A stretch of 64,000 nucleotides of DNA from Betaproteobacteria bacterium UKL13-2 (GCA_001602455.1 CP012157.1:2413733-2477732); one strand, 5' to 3'; shown: positions 27,691 to 37,884, numbered from the stretch's first letter. The notes: generated from the letters alone by a model not told the origin. Program-made: numbers and translations.

Positions 27691-28811
27691 ACCACCTTCA
27701 ATTTGCGCTCTTGGCTAGGAGGAACGTATTCGACCACCTCGAGATCGAAGCCGGCCATACTCGGAATATTCTTAGGCCACGAAAGTACGCGCATCTTGCG
27801 TACATTGAGATCGTGCAAAATTTGTGCGCCGATGCCATGCATGCGCGGGTCCCATTTGTGAGCGCGTCTCGTCTTGGCCTCATCAGGCGTCAGCGTAAAC
27901 CGATCAATGACCGCTTGCGCTGTTTCCTCGCGACGCAGAAGGACTATCACGCCAACACCTTCGGTGGCGATCATCCGCATCGCTTCGCCCACAGAATAAG
28001 CGTGTCGCCCGCTATCAAATTCGAAGATATCGGCGCCAACGAATGGCTCGTGCACTCGCGTGAGCACCGGCACATCTGGGCGTACGTCTCCGCGTGTGAG
28101 GGCCATATGGACTTCATTGACAGTTTTGTCTCGAAACAAGTGTAATTTGAACGGGCCATAGGGTGTACTGACATCTCGGGACACCACCCGCTCCACGAGC
28201 GTTTCATTGACCGAACGATGGCGAATCAAGTCGGCAATCGTCCCAACCTTGAGGCTATGTTTGTGCGCAAACGTAATCAGATCTGGTAGCCGCGCCATGC
28301 TGCCGTCTTCGTTCAAGATTTCGCAAATCACACCAGCAGCAGACAAGCCGGCCAAGGAAGCCAAATCGCACGCCGCTTCGGTATGGCCTGCACGCATGAG
28401 CACACCACCATTTTTTGCGGTCAGCGGGAAAATATGTCCGGGCTGCACGATATCTTCTGCCTTGGCGTGATGTGCTGCGGCAACCTGCACGGTACGCGCG
28501 CGATCTGCGGCGGAGATGCCGGTGGTGACACCAGTTGCGGCCTCGATTGAAACGGTAAACGCGGTGCCATGTGAGGTGCGGTTATCCGCCACCATCGGTG
28601 GCAGGTTCAGGCGGGTGGCATGCTCTTCAGTGATCGGCATACAAATCAGGCCACGCGCATGTTTGGCCATGAAGTTAATGGCCTCAGGCGTCACAAAATC
28701 AGCCGCCATCACGAGGTCACCTTCATTCTCGCGGTCTTCGGCGTCGACCAACACCACCATCTTGCCTTGGCGGATGTCTTCGATTAGTTCCTTTGTCGAG
28801 GAGATCGACAT
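27687..28811 (-). CDS. ribB: 3,4-dihydroxy-2-butanone-4-phosphate synthase with degenerate GTP cyclohydrolase II-like domain
   Basis: The N-terminal ~200 residues are a complete RibB domain: [17 protein letters not shown] acidic loop, [14 protein letters not shown] and [17 protein letters not shown]. The C-terminal domain resembles RibA ([46 protein letters not shown]), but the three zinc cysteines of active cyclohydrolase II are missing (RVHEPF instead of RVHSEC, no CDCG). A working ribA is therefore expected elsewhere. This matches the RibBX type described in proteobacteria. It is in the rib operon between ribE and ribH. Confidence 0.92.
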   Translation of the reverse strand: MSISSTKELIEDIRQGKMVVLVDAEDRENEGDLVMAADFVTPEAINFMAKHARGLICMPITEEHATRLNLPPMVADNRTSHGTAFTVSIEAATGVTTGISAADRARTVQVAAAHHAKAEDIVQPGHIFPLTAKNGGVLMRAGHTEAACDLASLAGLSAAGVICEILNEDGSMARLPDLITFAHKHSLKVGTIADLIRHRSVNETLVERVVSRDVSTPYGPFKLHLFRDKTVNEVHMALTRGDVRPDVPVLTRVHEPFVGADIFEFDSGRHAYSVGEAMRMIATEGVGVIVLLRREETAQAVIDRFTLTPDEAKTRRAHKWDPRMHGIGAQILHDLNVRKMRVLSWPKNIPSMAGFDLEVVEYVPPSQERKLKVV

Positions 28812-28859
28812 GTTGTACTCCGTTATGGTTTTGTGACGTACGTCCGGCAGCAGCGGGTT

Positions 28860-29468
28860 CTACGGCCTCATGCCGTCTTGCATCATGCGCTCAACATAAC
28901 GCGCCAGCAGGTCAATTTCAAGATTGACTTTGCTGCCGCTGTGTAAGCCACGAATGCTGGTGACCTGATAGGTGTGCGGAATGATATTGATTTCAAAGCT
29001 ACAGTGACTGGGTGTATCAGCAATCTTATTTACGGTGAGCGACACCCCGTTGACCGTAATTGAGCCTTTACGCGCAATAAACTTTGCCAGGTCATGTGGA
29101 GCCTCGATGACCAAGCGCCATGACGCGCCCAGGTCTTCCATCTGGCTGACGGTGCCGATGCCATCAACGTGACCGCTGACCAGATGCCCACCGAGACGAT
29201 CACCAAAACGTAGCGACTTCTCGAGATTGACAATCGCACCCTGCGGAAAACCGGAAGTCAGCGCAAGCGACTCATTCGAAACATCGACGGAAAATGTCTC
29301 CGCTGTCTTGGCGACCACAGTCAGGCAGCAGCCATTGACCGCAATGGAGTCGCCCAAGCTGACTTGATGCAACCCTAACTTCGGCGCGTTAATCGTCAGC
29401 CGTAGGTTTGTCGGCGCTGCGTCGGCTGTCTGGATAACCCCTGTCGTTTCAATGATGCCCGTGAACAT
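28860..29468 (-). CDS. ribE: Riboflavin synthase, alpha subunit
   Basis: Dismutates two lumazines to riboflavin. The 202-residue protein has the expected internal duplication: MFTGIIETTG...NGCCLTV in the first barrel and HLVSGHVDGIGT...VNGVSLTVN in the second. It is separated from ribD by two bases and from ribBA by a 48-bp spacer. Confidence 0.95.
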   Translation of the reverse strand: MFTGIIETTGVIQTADAAPTNLRLTINAPKLGLHQVSLGDSIAVNGCCLTVVAKTAETFSVDVSNESLALTSGFPQGAIVNLEKSLRFGDRLGGHLVSGHVDGIGTVSQMEDLGASWRLVIEAPHDLAKFIARKGSITVNGVSLTVNKIADTPSHCSFEINIIPHTYQVTSIRGLHSGSKVNLEIDLLARYVERMMQDGMRP

Positions 29469-29470
29469 GA

Positions 29471-30577
29471 TTACGTTATGATCCTTGCGGTGATCCTTAG
29501 ATCCGGCCCAATCTGGCGCACGTCGCTGAACGAAAGCGTAATTTTATCCCGCAGTGAGGCGAGCGGCTCAAGTGCAAATAAACCCTTTGCGTTGTCTCCT
29601 AGAATCGACGGGGCGATATAGGCAACGATTTCATCCACGACGCCGGCGGCGAGCAAGGAACCGTTTAACTTTGCACCAGTTTCAACCATGAGCGCGTTGA
29701 TTTTTCGCTTGCCGAGCGCCTGCATCATCGCCGACAAATCGACCTTGCCTTTGACTGACTCGGTGGGCACACGAATAACCTCAATGCCACGATCAAGCAG
29801 TTCATCGCAGCGCGTTTTTGCGCCCGTTGCGGTAACAATAAGCGTATTGCCACCTTCAAGAATTTTTGCGCCATCGCCAACATCAAGGCGACTATCGAGC
29901 AGTACACGAAGCGGCTGCCGTTCGCATGGAACCTCCCTCACCGTCAGCGCCGGATCATCGACGAGCAGCGTTCCAATCCCCGTCATAACAGCGCAGCTAT
30001 CGCGTCGCATGGTGTGTACATCACGCCGCGCTGCGGCTGACGTAATCCATTGTGACAGACCATTGGCCAGCGCCGTTTTACCGTCGAGACTGGCAGCGAC
30101 CTTCAGCGTCACATAGGGTCGCCCGCTACGCACACGCTGCAAAAACGCTTTTAGCTGGCATTCAACCTCCATACTCATGAGGCCCGTGTCGAGCGTGATT
30201 CCCGCACTCACCAAGTTATCGTGCCCCTTGCCGTCGACACCTTCAAACGGATCGTGCAGCGCAGACACCACCCGCGCGACCTTGGCGGCGATGAGCAGAT
30301 CAGAGCACGCCGGCCCCCGCGAGTTGGCGTGCAGTGCACATGGCTCAAGGGTTGAGTAGACCGTCGAACCTTCTGCGGATTCTTGGCATTTTGCCAATGC
30401 ATCGGCCTCAGCGTGTGGTCGCCCTCCGGCGCGGGTAAAGCCTTCGCCGATGATGCGACCTCGCTTGACGATGACGCACCCCACGAACGGATTGGGCGTG
30501 GTCACCGCCCGCCCCTTCTCCGCCAACTGAATGGCTCTGGCCATCATGGCATGATCTAGCGCCGTAAAACGCATCAT
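29471..30577 (-). CDS. ribD: Bifunctional diaminohydroxyphosphoribosylaminopyrimidine deaminase / 5-amino-6-(5-phosphoribosylamino)uracil reductase
   Basis: Second and third steps of riboflavin synthesis. The N-terminal deaminase has the zinc site HAEADAL and TLEPCALHANSRGPAC. The C-terminal reductase contains VTLKVAASLDGKTA and ALMVETGAKLNGSLLAAGVVDEIVAYIAP. I choose ATG 30577 (MMRFTALDHAMMARA) over the upstream GTG at 30625, whose extra residues do not resemble the family. The RBS is weak for both. It lies between nrdR and ribE. Confidence 0.94.
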   Translation of the reverse strand: MMRFTALDHAMMARAIQLAEKGRAVTTPNPFVGCVIVKRGRIIGEGFTRAGGRPHAEADALAKCQESAEGSTVYSTLEPCALHANSRGPACSDLLIAAKVARVVSALHDPFEGVDGKGHDNLVSAGITLDTGLMSMEVECQLKAFLQRVRSGRPYVTLKVAASLDGKTALANGLSQWITSAAARRDVHTMRRDSCAVMTGIGTLLVDDPALTVREVPCERQPLRVLLDSRLDVGDGAKILEGGNTLIVTATGAKTRCDELLDRGIEVIRVPTESVKGKVDLSAMMQALGKRKINALMVETGAKLNGSLLAAGVVDEIVAYIAPSILGDNAKGLFALEPLASLRDKITLSFSDVRQIGPDLRITARIIT

Positions 30578-30638
30578 TTGACAACCCAGCGTGCGCGCGC
30601 TCGTCGACTGGCACGCGCAGCACAAACCGGCTGGAGCC

Positions 30639-31088
30639 TCACTTCGTCACTTCCCGGATGGCTTGCTTGAATTCCTCGACATCGGAAAAACTACGGTAGA
30701 CCGACGCGAACCGCACATATCCGACTTGATCGAGTTGTTTTAACTCCGCCATGACCATCTCACCTACCTTGCGCGTAGGCAACTCTCGGCGTGCCTCGTT
30801 TAACAGCGCCTGTTCGATGCGCTCAATTGCGGCGGCAATTTGCTCCTCCGGGACCGGACGTTTGTGTAACGCACGGTGCAAACTCAGCTCGATTTTCTTG
30901 CGCGAATAGTCTTCACGTTGCCCATTCGATTTAACGACAGTGGGCATACGCAGCTCTGCGTTTTCATATGTCGTAAATCGCTTATGACACACGGTACAGC
31001 GGCGGCGGCGACGCACTTGGTCGCCTTCATCTGACACCCGCGAATCGATGACCTGAGTTTCCTGTGCGCCGCAGAAAGGGCACTTCAT
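30639..31088 (-). CDS. nrdR: Transcriptional repressor NrdR
   Basis: Zn-ribbon/ATP-cone repressor of ribonucleotide reductase genes, 149 residues. The zinc cysteines are CPFC...CTVCHKRF in the first ~40 residues. The ATP-cone [29 protein letters not shown] follows. It lies between glyA and ribD, a conserved betaproteobacterial and gammaproteobacterial arrangement. Confidence 0.96.
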   Translation of the reverse strand: MKCPFCGAQETQVIDSRVSDEGDQVRRRRRCTVCHKRFTTYENAELRMPTVVKSNGQREDYSRKKIELSLHRALHKRPVPEEQIAAAIERIEQALLNEARRELPTRKVGEMVMAELKQLDQVGYVRFASVYRSFSDVEEFKQAIREVTK

Positions 31089-31208
31089 TCGGCAATGAGT
31101 CGGGAAGGGAGAAGCGAGAAGGGAGAAGGCAACGGCGCCGAGATCGCCAGCAATGCCCTCCCCTGCGAAGGCCTGCCCTTCTCTGTTCCTCCTTCTCTGT
31201 TTACACCG

Positions 31209-32474
31209 TTAGGCATAAACCGGGAAGCGTTTCGTCAGCGCGGCGACCTTTTCACGTACTGCCGCAATATTGGCCGGGTCGTGCGGATTGTCGAGTAGAT
31301 CGGCAATCAAATTGCCGGTGAGTTCAGCTTCCGCGTCCTTGAAGCCACGGGTGGTCATCGCGGGCGAACCCAAACGAATGCCGGACGTGACGAACGGCTT
31401 TTCGGGATCATTTGGAATCGCGTTTTTATTCACCGTGATATGTGCTTGGCCGAGTAGCGCCTCGGCTTCCTTACCGGTGATGTTCTTTGCCCGCAAATCC
31501 ACCAACATGACGTGTGATTCGGTATGACCCGAAACGATGCGAAGACCGCGCTTGATCAGTGTTCTTGCCAGCGCGTCGGCGTTCTTTAACACTTGCGTTT
31601 GATAGACCTTGAATGATGGGTCCAGCGCTTCCTTGAAGGCAACCGCTTTTGCCGCGATCACATGCATCAACGGTCCTCCCTGCAATCCCGGAAAAATCGC
31701 TGAATTGATGACTTTCTCAAGCTCGGGTTTCATCAAGATGATGCCACCGCGTGGCCCACGAAGGCTCTTGTGTGTGGTTGATGTGACGACGTCCGCATAC
31801 GGCAGCGGCGAAGGGTAAACACCCGCCGCGATCAGCCCTGCGTAGTGGGCCATGTCAACCATAAAGACGGCACCGATTTCCTTTGCCACTGCGGCGAAAC
31901 GCGCAAAATCAATCTTCAACGCATAGGCAGACGCACCGGCAAGAATCAATTTTGGTTTATGTTCGCGTGCAAGACGCTCCATCTGGGCATAGTCGATGAC
32001 TTCATCGGCATCGAGGCCGTAACTGATCACATTGAACCACTTACCACTCATATTGACCGAAGCGCCATGCGTGAGGTGCCCGCCCATGGCGAGATTCATG
32101 CCGAGGAAGGTGTCACCGGGCTTTAAGCAGGCGAGAAAGACCGCTTGGTTAGCCTGCGAGCCCGAGTTGGCTTGTACATTTGCAGCGTAGCCGTGGACGT
32201 CCGCACCGAATAACTTACGCACACGCTCGATGGCGAGCGTCTCTGCAATATCGACGTATTCACAGCCGCCGTAGTAGCGTTTGCCGGGGTAACCTTCTGC
32301 ATACTTGTTGGTCAATTGCGAGCCCTGTGCCTGCATCACCGCAGGACTGGTGTAATTCTCGGAAGCAATCAACTCAATGTGCTCTTCCTGACGGCGATTC
32401 TCCTGCTGAATCACGGCGAAGATTTCGGGATCGACATTAGCGAGCGTTTGTGAGGCCTGAAAGGTGTCTGGCAT
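31209..32474 (-). CDS. glyA: Serine hydroxymethyltransferase
   Basis: PLP enzyme that interconverts serine and glycine and loads tetrahydrofolate with one-carbon units. The PLP lysine lies in [13 protein letters not shown] (Lys 236). [36 protein letters not shown] near the N-terminus is diagnostic. The length of 421 residues is normal. It is upstream of nrdR and the rib genes on the same strand; a 120-bp purine-rich spacer separates glyA from nrdR. Confidence 0.97.
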   Translation of the reverse strand: MPDTFQASQTLANVDPEIFAVIQQENRRQEEHIELIASENYTSPAVMQAQGSQLTNKYAEGYPGKRYYGGCEYVDIAETLAIERVRKLFGADVHGYAANVQANSGSQANQAVFLACLKPGDTFLGMNLAMGGHLTHGASVNMSGKWFNVISYGLDADEVIDYAQMERLAREHKPKLILAGASAYALKIDFARFAAVAKEIGAVFMVDMAHYAGLIAAGVYPSPLPYADVVTSTTHKSLRGPRGGIILMKPELEKVINSAIFPGLQGGPLMHVIAAKAVAFKEALDPSFKVYQTQVLKNADALARTLIKRGLRIVSGHTESHVMLVDLRAKNITGKEAEALLGQAHITVNKNAIPNDPEKPFVTSGIRLGSPAMTTRGFKDAEAELTGNLIADLLDNPHDPANIAAVREKVAALTKRFPVYA

Positions 32475-32569
32475 GATGGGTTCCCGAAAAAAACAATAAT
32501 CGAATCAATCGCACATACCTCCTTATCCGGAAGGCCGCGAGCTGAATTCAGCGGCGAATGGGGCGGTAA

Positions 32570-32668
32570 AGCGGTGGTAGAGCGGTGGTAGAGCGGTGGT
32601 AGAGCGGTGGTAGAGCGGTGGTAGAGCGGTGGTAAAGCGACGGCAAAGCGACGGCAAAGCGATGGTAA
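32570..32668. repeat. 11-bp tandem array, 9 units
   Basis: AGCGGTGGTAG occurs five times perfectly, then AGCGGTGGTAA, AGCGACGGCAA twice, and AGCGATGGTAA, all in register. It lies in the spacer between the apbE stop and the glyA start. Sequence decay increases towards apbE. Confidence 0.96.
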
Positions 32669-32751
32669 AACTGCCCATTGAGTTTATCACGCAGCCTTGG
32701 CCGAAGGCGCTGCCATCGAGGTTACAACCCGCGATACCGAGCCAACGCCGG

Positions 32752-33657
32752 TCAGTAACGGCAAACGCGCCCACACTGGTCGACTGCCAGCCCGCGCAAG
32801 TCACCAGTGAGCACGCTCGCCAGCCAGTCGATTGCGTAATTGCCCTTGAGCATGGCAATGGTCGTAATCGCCCCAGCGACCAAACAACTCGGGGCAAATA
32901 CGGTTATCGACTGCAAACCCCTCACCGGCTGTCCGTCGCACGGGTCGAGAATATGGCAGTAGCGCACACCGTCGATTTCCATGAAACGCTCATAGTCGCC
33001 GCTGGTGGCAACAGCCCCGCTGGCAATCTCAACAGTCTCTAGCACGGCACCATTTTGCCTCGGGTGACGGATACCAAGCGTCCATGGCGCACCATCGGGC
33101 TGCGGCCCCGTTACCACGACATCACCGCCTAAGTCGACGAAGCCATGCATGACCCCGCTTGCGAGTAACACAGTAGCGGCACGGTCAGCCGCATATTCCT
33201 TACCGAACCCGCCAAAATCAATCTCCATCCCGCTGCGTGTCAGTTGGATGGCGTTCGGCTTGCGGTTGACCTGCTGCCAGCCGACCAACGGCATCAGTGC
33301 GTCGATGGCTTCCTTGGAAGGTACGCGACCTGAGTTGAAATCCCAAACCCGCCGTAATACGCCGGAAGTAATATCGAACAACCTGTCACTTTGTTGGAAA
33401 CACGACTCCGCAAAATCCAATAGTTGCGATGTCTCGTCATCAATCTGCGTCCACGCGGCACTATTTCCATCGCCGCTCGCCTGACTAATGCGGGTCAATA
33501 CACTATCTTCACGATATCGGGAGTACTTCTGCTCGATGCGCCGCACCTCGTCGATAGCGGCGTTTGCCGCAGACTCAGCGTGCGCAAGCGTATTGGCGAA
33601 AAGTTCGATGGTGTTTTCACACGCCATCGCCTGAAACGGGAAACAAAAACGCTGCAC
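32752..33657 (-). CDS. apbE: FAD:protein FMN transferase (ApbE family)
   Basis: Covalently attaches FMN to Thr/Ser of target flavoproteins such as NqrB/NqrC or RnfG. The 301-residue protein has the family motifs KYSRYREDSVLTRI, MEIDFGGFGKEYAADRAA, GDVVVTGPQPDG and the C-terminal HILDPCDGQPVRGLQSITVFAPS. No lipobox or clear signal peptide is seen, which differs from classical periplasmic ApbE lipoproteins. No nqr, rnf or other obvious flavoprotein target lies nearby. It follows the frameshifted gene at 33660-34336. Confidence 0.92.
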   Translation of the reverse strand: MQRFCFPFQAMACENTIELFANTLAHAESAANAAIDEVRRIEQKYSRYREDSVLTRISQASGDGNSAAWTQIDDETSQLLDFAESCFQQSDRLFDITSGVLRRVWDFNSGRVPSKEAIDALMPLVGWQQVNRKPNAIQLTRSGMEIDFGGFGKEYAADRAATVLLASGVMHGFVDLGGDVVVTGPQPDGAPWTLGIRHPRQNGAVLETVEIASGAVATSGDYERFMEIDGVRYCHILDPCDGQPVRGLQSITVFAPSCLVAGAITTIAMLKGNYAIDWLASVLTGDLRGLAVDQCGRVCRY

Positions 33658-33659
33658 GC

Positions 33660-34336
33660 CTACTTCGCCGGCGGTAGGTTGGGTACGCCGCGCAAAAAAA
33701 TGGCGTCAATGAGTGCCGTTTCGCGCTCGGCAATGGTGTGCAGAAATGGTGTCGCCCCTTTCATGTGTCGAAACGCAGAGAAGCCCGCCTCCAAAAACTG
33801 CTGCATTTCTGCAAGCCCGGCCAGTTTTGAGGGGCGACGCAACATTTTCAGCGTTGAGTAGATCAACGGCTTCTTGACCACAAGATCAAGACCGTGGCCG
33901 ACATCTTGCATCAACGCGACTTGTCTCAGCCGATCCGCTTTTCGGCCTACTGCGCGAAATGCCTCACAATAAACCGCGTTGTTGATCGGCACACCTCGGA
34001 GCTGCGTGGCCAGCGCTTGATCAAACTCTTCGGAGAGCACATCGAGCGCCAAAGCATTACTCAGTGTTTCGAAGGCAAACTTGGGTAGCAGACGTTTGAT
34101 CGTGGGATACATCCGCAACAAATCCCTGTCGCGTGGTGCCGTGTCTTTCTCACCGTAGAGCTCATCTAAAAAAATGCGGTGGCCGGGGCAAATCGTTGGT
34201 CGATACTGAGATCGTGATACGTGTAGTGCAGCCGCTGATGCTGCCACCGTTTGATGCGTTTAACGTCGGCAAAAAAATCCGCCTCGCGTTGCCTTGGTCC
34301 ACGCAGTTCTTCTAGTCGATTCAGATGCTCAAGCAT
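33660..34336 (-). pseudogene. Conserved protein with an apparent single-base frameshift
   Basis: From ATG 34336 one frame encodes MLEHLNRLEELRGPRQREAD...YHDLSIDQRFAPATAF, then a TAG. From the same place another frame continues FLDELYGEKDTAPRDRDLLRMYP to the stop at 33660. The junction is a run of seven A at 34168-34174 (T7 on the coding strand); eight would restore one frame of about 225 residues. This FFLxDLYG...RD family is familiar from proteobacteria but I cannot name a function. The loss may be a base-calling error in the homopolymer or a real mutation. It directly precedes apbE with a 2-bp gap. Confidence 0.75.
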
Positions 34337-34501
34337 TGCGCTTCACGCTCACCCAACCTCCACAATCAAACGATGTTGCGCCGCGCCAAATTAGACGCTT
34401 CAATCTAATTGAATCCGCCACGCTCGATTCGCCGCTGCTATTCTAGCGACCGTTCCGATCAATGATCCCATCGTGGCAAGCATTGTAGACATATTAGACA
34501 T

Positions 34502-35968
34502 ATGGACCTGAGCAATACCCCCAATCACCAGCGTCACACGCAGCGCTTAACTGAGGCAGAAGCAGTTCCCGACGCGAACCTGAGACCCGCGCTTGACCGT
34601 CTGCGTGCCGCTTATGTAGCCAACCGAATGCCGAGCGTTGATTGGCGTCGTCAACAATTGTCACGGCTTGAAGCCATGCTACGAGACAACATCGACGAAA
34701 TCTGCGTGGCAATCGCCGCTGACTTTGGCCACCGCTCGCACCACGAAACGCAGTTGCTCGAGTTGTTTCCGGCCATCGCCGCCATCAAACATGCTCGCCG
34801 TCATGTGAGCGGTTGGATGAAGCCGCGCCGCAGTTGGGCATCCATGTGGTTCCTGCCGGCACGTAATGAAATTCGTCCTCAACCACTCGGCGTCGTTGGC
34901 ATCATCGTGCCGTGGAACTATCCGATTTTATTAGCAGTGGCACCCCTAGTAGGTGCATTGGCGGCGGGCAACCGAGCCTTTATCAAAATGAGCGAATTTA
35001 CGCCTCGGACCGGCGCACTGTTTGCCAAACTGATCGAAACTTACTTCTCGAACGACGAGGTACTGGTCGTCAATGGTGGCGCCGAGGTCGCGCGAGCATT
35101 TTCAATGCTGCCCTTTGACCACTTACTTTTTACGGGCTCAACTGCCATCGGCAAACTCGTGATGCAGGCTGCTGCTGAACACCTCACGCCGGTGACCTTG
35201 GAACTCGGCGGAAAGTCCCCTGCCGTTATCGGGCCAGACGCCGACATCACGTCCGCAGTCTCGCGCATTATGTTTGGCAAGTGCTTGAATGCCGGGCAGA
35301 CGTGTATCGCACCCGACTACGTGCTCGTGCCACGAGGTAAAGAAGTCGAATTTATCGACGCTGCACGACGTTTTGTTTCAACCCATTACCCGACAATTGC
35401 CGCAAATGCGGACTACACCTCGCTGGTAAGCCAGCGTCATCTATCACGACTGCATGGTTATCTCGATGAAGCCCGCGCCGCTGGGGCAACCGTTTACCCG
35501 CTCAACGGCGCTGGCGAAAGTCTGGACGGCACCCAAAAACTCGCGCCGACGATTGTGACCGGCGCATGTGACGATTGCCGACTGCTGCAAGAGGAGATTT
35601 TCGGCCCGATTCTGCCGTTGATTCCTTATGATGGGCTCGACAGCGCGATCGGTTACATCAACGCCCGTCCGCGCCCACTCGCGCTGTATTACTTCGGCCA
35701 TGATCGTCGGCAGATCGATCAAGTGCTCGACGAGACCGTCACCGGTGGTGTATCCATCAACGAAACCCTGTTGCACATCTCGCAAGAGGATTTGCCGTTT
35801 GGCGGCGTCGGCCCGTCGGGGATGGGCGCTTATCACGGCAAGGTCGGGTTTGATACCTTCTCCAAGTCAAAGCCCATCTTTCACCAGTCCAGATTTAATG
35901 GCTTGGCCATGTTCCAACCGCCTTTTGGTCAACGCTTCGAGGCACTCATCAGGTTTCTACTGAAGTGA
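34502..35968 (+). CDS. Coniferyl-aldehyde-dehydrogenase-type aldehyde dehydrogenase
   Basis: An NAD(P)-dependent aldehyde dehydrogenase of 488 residues. Motifs are GIIVPWNYPILLAVAPLVGALAAGN, FTGSTAIG, ELGGKSPAVIG (Glu) and NAGQTCIAPDYVLVP (nucleophile Cys). The last motif and the short membrane-associating C-terminus (RFEALIRFLLK) are characteristic of the CalB/fatty-aldehyde branch rather than the betaine-aldehyde branch. The true substrate is unproven. It is followed by a GMC oxidoreductase on the same strand, which could supply the aldehyde from an alcohol. Confidence 0.9.
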   Translation: MDLSNTPNHQRHTQRLTEAEAVPDANLRPALDRLRAAYVANRMPSVDWRRQQLSRLEAMLRDNIDEICVAIAADFGHRSHHETQLLELFPAIAAIKHARRHVSGWMKPRRSWASMWFLPARNEIRPQPLGVVGIIVPWNYPILLAVAPLVGALAAGNRAFIKMSEFTPRTGALFAKLIETYFSNDEVLVVNGGAEVARAFSMLPFDHLLFTGSTAIGKLVMQAAAEHLTPVTLELGGKSPAVIGPDADITSAVSRIMFGKCLNAGQTCIAPDYVLVPRGKEVEFIDAARRFVSTHYPTIAANADYTSLVSQRHLSRLHGYLDEARAAGATVYPLNGAGESLDGTQKLAPTIVTGACDDCRLLQEEIFGPILPLIPYDGLDSAIGYINARPRPLALYYFGHDRRQIDQVLDETVTGGVSINETLLHISQEDLPFGGVGPSGMGAYHGKVGFDTFSKSKPIFHQSRFNGLAMFQPPFGQRFEALIRFLLK

Positions 35969-36065
35969 GTTTTGGCGCGTTGTGTACGCGCAGTGAATCG
36001 GCGCATACGCCGTTTTCGCCAACTGAACTGGGTACTTTCCTCGCGCACCGATTCTGTGAACAACT

Positions 36066-37673
36066 ATGTCTGACTGCATCACCGACTACCTAATCCTTGG
36101 CGCAGGCTCTGCGGGTTGCACCCTCGCCGGACGTCTCTCCGAACGCAGCGACACCCACGTTACCCTACTCGAAGCAGGACCGCGTGATTCCAGCGTCTTG
36201 ATCCATTGCCCGGCGGGAATGGCAGTGATGGCCCAAACCGGCACGGCAAACTGGGGATTCAACACTGTTCCCCAACGCGGGCTATATGGCCGTAAGGGCT
36301 ATCAACCACGAGGCAAAGTGCTGGGCGGTTCAAGCTCGATCAACGCGATGATCTATGCACGCGGACACCGTGCCGACTACGATCATTGGGCAGAACTTGG
36401 CAATACAGGTTGGGCCTATCAAGACGTCCTGCCGTATTTCAAACGCGCCGAGAACAATGAACGTGGCAGCGATCGTTTTCACGGCGTTGGCGGCCCGCTG
36501 AATGTACGCGACCTCGCGAGCCCGAATCGGTACAGCCAAGCGTTCATCGACGCGGGTCACGAAGCCGGGTTCCCGATCAACCACGACTTCAACGGTGCCG
36601 AGCAGGAGGGTGTGGGGCTGTATCAAGTGACACATCGCGCGGGCGAACGCTTCAGCGCGGCAAAGGCTTACCTCGCGCCGAATCGCGGTCGAAGTAATCT
36701 GACAATCGAGACTAACGCACAGGTCACACGGATCTTGTTCGAAGGAAGGCGCGCCGTTGGCGCCGAGTTTGTGCAAAACGGCACCTTGCGGCAGATTCGT
36801 GTACGCCGTGAAGTATTGCTCAGCGCCGGCGCTCTGCAGTCACCGCAGATTCTAATGTTGTCGGGTGTCGGTAGCGCCGATGCTTTATCAAAACTGGGGA
36901 TTCCGGTGGTGCATCACCTGCCCGGCGTCGGGCTTAACCTGCATGACCATGCGGACGCCGTGCAGGTTTACGATGCGCCGAAACTAACCGATTTGTTGGG
37001 CGTCTCGGTTACCGGTGTCTGGCATTTGCTTAAAGGGATTGCGGAGTGGCGTAGCCACCGCACTGGTTTGCTCACGACAAACATTGCCGAAGCGGGCGGC
37101 TTCGTCCGCAGCAGTCCGGCAGAAGCAATTCCCGATCTGCAATTCCATTTCGTGATCGGTAAGTTAGTTGATCATGGCCGCAAGGTCACCTTCGGTCACG
37201 GCTACTCGTGCCATGTGTGTGTCTTGCGACCAAAGAGCCGCGGCAGCGTGACATTGCAATCATCTGACCCGTTGGCCGCACCGTTAATTGACCCGAATTT
37301 CCTGGACGACCCGGAAGACATGGCGCGTATGGTTAAGGGCTTCCGTATCATGCGCGATGTCTTGGCGCAGCCCGCACTGTCACGATACGGCGGACGCGAA
37401 TTAAACCGCTCCGCCACGGCGCAGACTGACGCCGAAATTGAAGGCTTCATTCGCAGCCAGGCAGACTCCATCTACCACCCCGTCGGCACCTGCCGGATGG
37501 GTGGTGATGATGCGGCGGTGGTCGACGCCTCCCTTCGAGTTCATGGCATCGAGGCATTGCGGGTGATTGACGCATCGGTCATGCCGCGTATTGTCGGGGG
37601 CAACACCAATGCGCCGACCATCATGATTGCGGAAAAGGCTGCTGACATGATTCGGCAAAATATCAAACTCTAG
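36066..37673 (+). CDS. GMC-family FAD-dependent alcohol dehydrogenase
   Basis: A 535-residue glucose-methanol-choline oxidoreductase. The N-terminal FAD-binding motif DYLILGAGSAGCTLAGRLSE, the GMC signature GKVLGGSSSINAMIYARGH, and the C-terminal YHPVGTCRMGGDD with the catalytic His and RVIDASVMPRIVGGNTNAP are all visible. It resembles AlkJ/choline-dehydrogenase-like enzymes. The gene follows the aldehyde dehydrogenase at 34502 with a ~97-bp gap, so a two-step alcohol-to-acid oxidation is likely. A 14-bp-stem hairpin begins six bases after its stop. Confidence 0.93.
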   Translation: MSDCITDYLILGAGSAGCTLAGRLSERSDTHVTLLEAGPRDSSVLIHCPAGMAVMAQTGTANWGFNTVPQRGLYGRKGYQPRGKVLGGSSSINAMIYARGHRADYDHWAELGNTGWAYQDVLPYFKRAENNERGSDRFHGVGGPLNVRDLASPNRYSQAFIDAGHEAGFPINHDFNGAEQEGVGLYQVTHRAGERFSAAKAYLAPNRGRSNLTIETNAQVTRILFEGRRAVGAEFVQNGTLRQIRVRREVLLSAGALQSPQILMLSGVGSADALSKLGIPVVHHLPGVGLNLHDHADAVQVYDAPKLTDLLGVSVTGVWHLLKGIAEWRSHRTGLLTTNIAEAGGFVRSSPAEAIPDLQFHFVIGKLVDHGRKVTFGHGYSCHVCVLRPKSRGSVTLQSSDPLAAPLIDPNFLDDPEDMARMVKGFRIMRDVLAQPALSRYGGRELNRSATAQTDAEIEGFIRSQADSIYHPVGTCRMGGDDAAVVDASLRVHGIEALRVIDASVMPRIVGGNTNAPTIMIAEKAADMIRQNIKL

Positions 37674-37678
37674 ATTTT

Positions 37679-37716
37679 ACGGGCGTCTTCAGACCGAATC
37701 GCCTGAAAACGCCCGT
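37679..37716 (+). repeat. Dispersed hairpin, copy 1
   Basis: ACGGGCGTCTTCAG (37679-37692) pairs with CTGAAAACGCCCGT (37703-37716), one mismatch. Similar hairpins occur at 52642-52679 and 61801-61836. It directly follows the GMC gene and could end its transcript, although no T tract follows. Confidence 0.85.
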
Positions 37717-37738
37717 GCCTATTTGACTTTGATGAAGG

Positions 37739-37884
37739 GGGAACTTCTAAAAACCGTCACGAGCGGGTGAAGTTGGCAGTGACGGGTTTGGCAAACACGG
37801 GACACGTACCCAGTGTACGGCGACGAATTTGACACACGCGGGAACTGACAGATTCGCCCGCGCAGTAGGTTTTTAGAAGTTCCC
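37739..37884 (+). repeat. 146-bp inverted-end element, copy B
   Basis: Starts GGGAACTTCTAAAAACC and ends with its inverse (GGTTTTTAGAAGTTCCC). It is strongly similar to copy A (23327-23472, inverted) and copy C (52702-52835, same orientation). It has no transposase. Confidence 0.92.

Noticed and set aside
28812-28859. FMN riboswitch ahead of ribBA
   Set aside because: The 48-bp spacer is too short and no conserved RFN-element segments are visible there or ahead of ribD.
32570-32668. CRISPR-like array
   Set aside because: Units are 11 bp and directly adjacent, with no unique spacers and no cas genes in the window.
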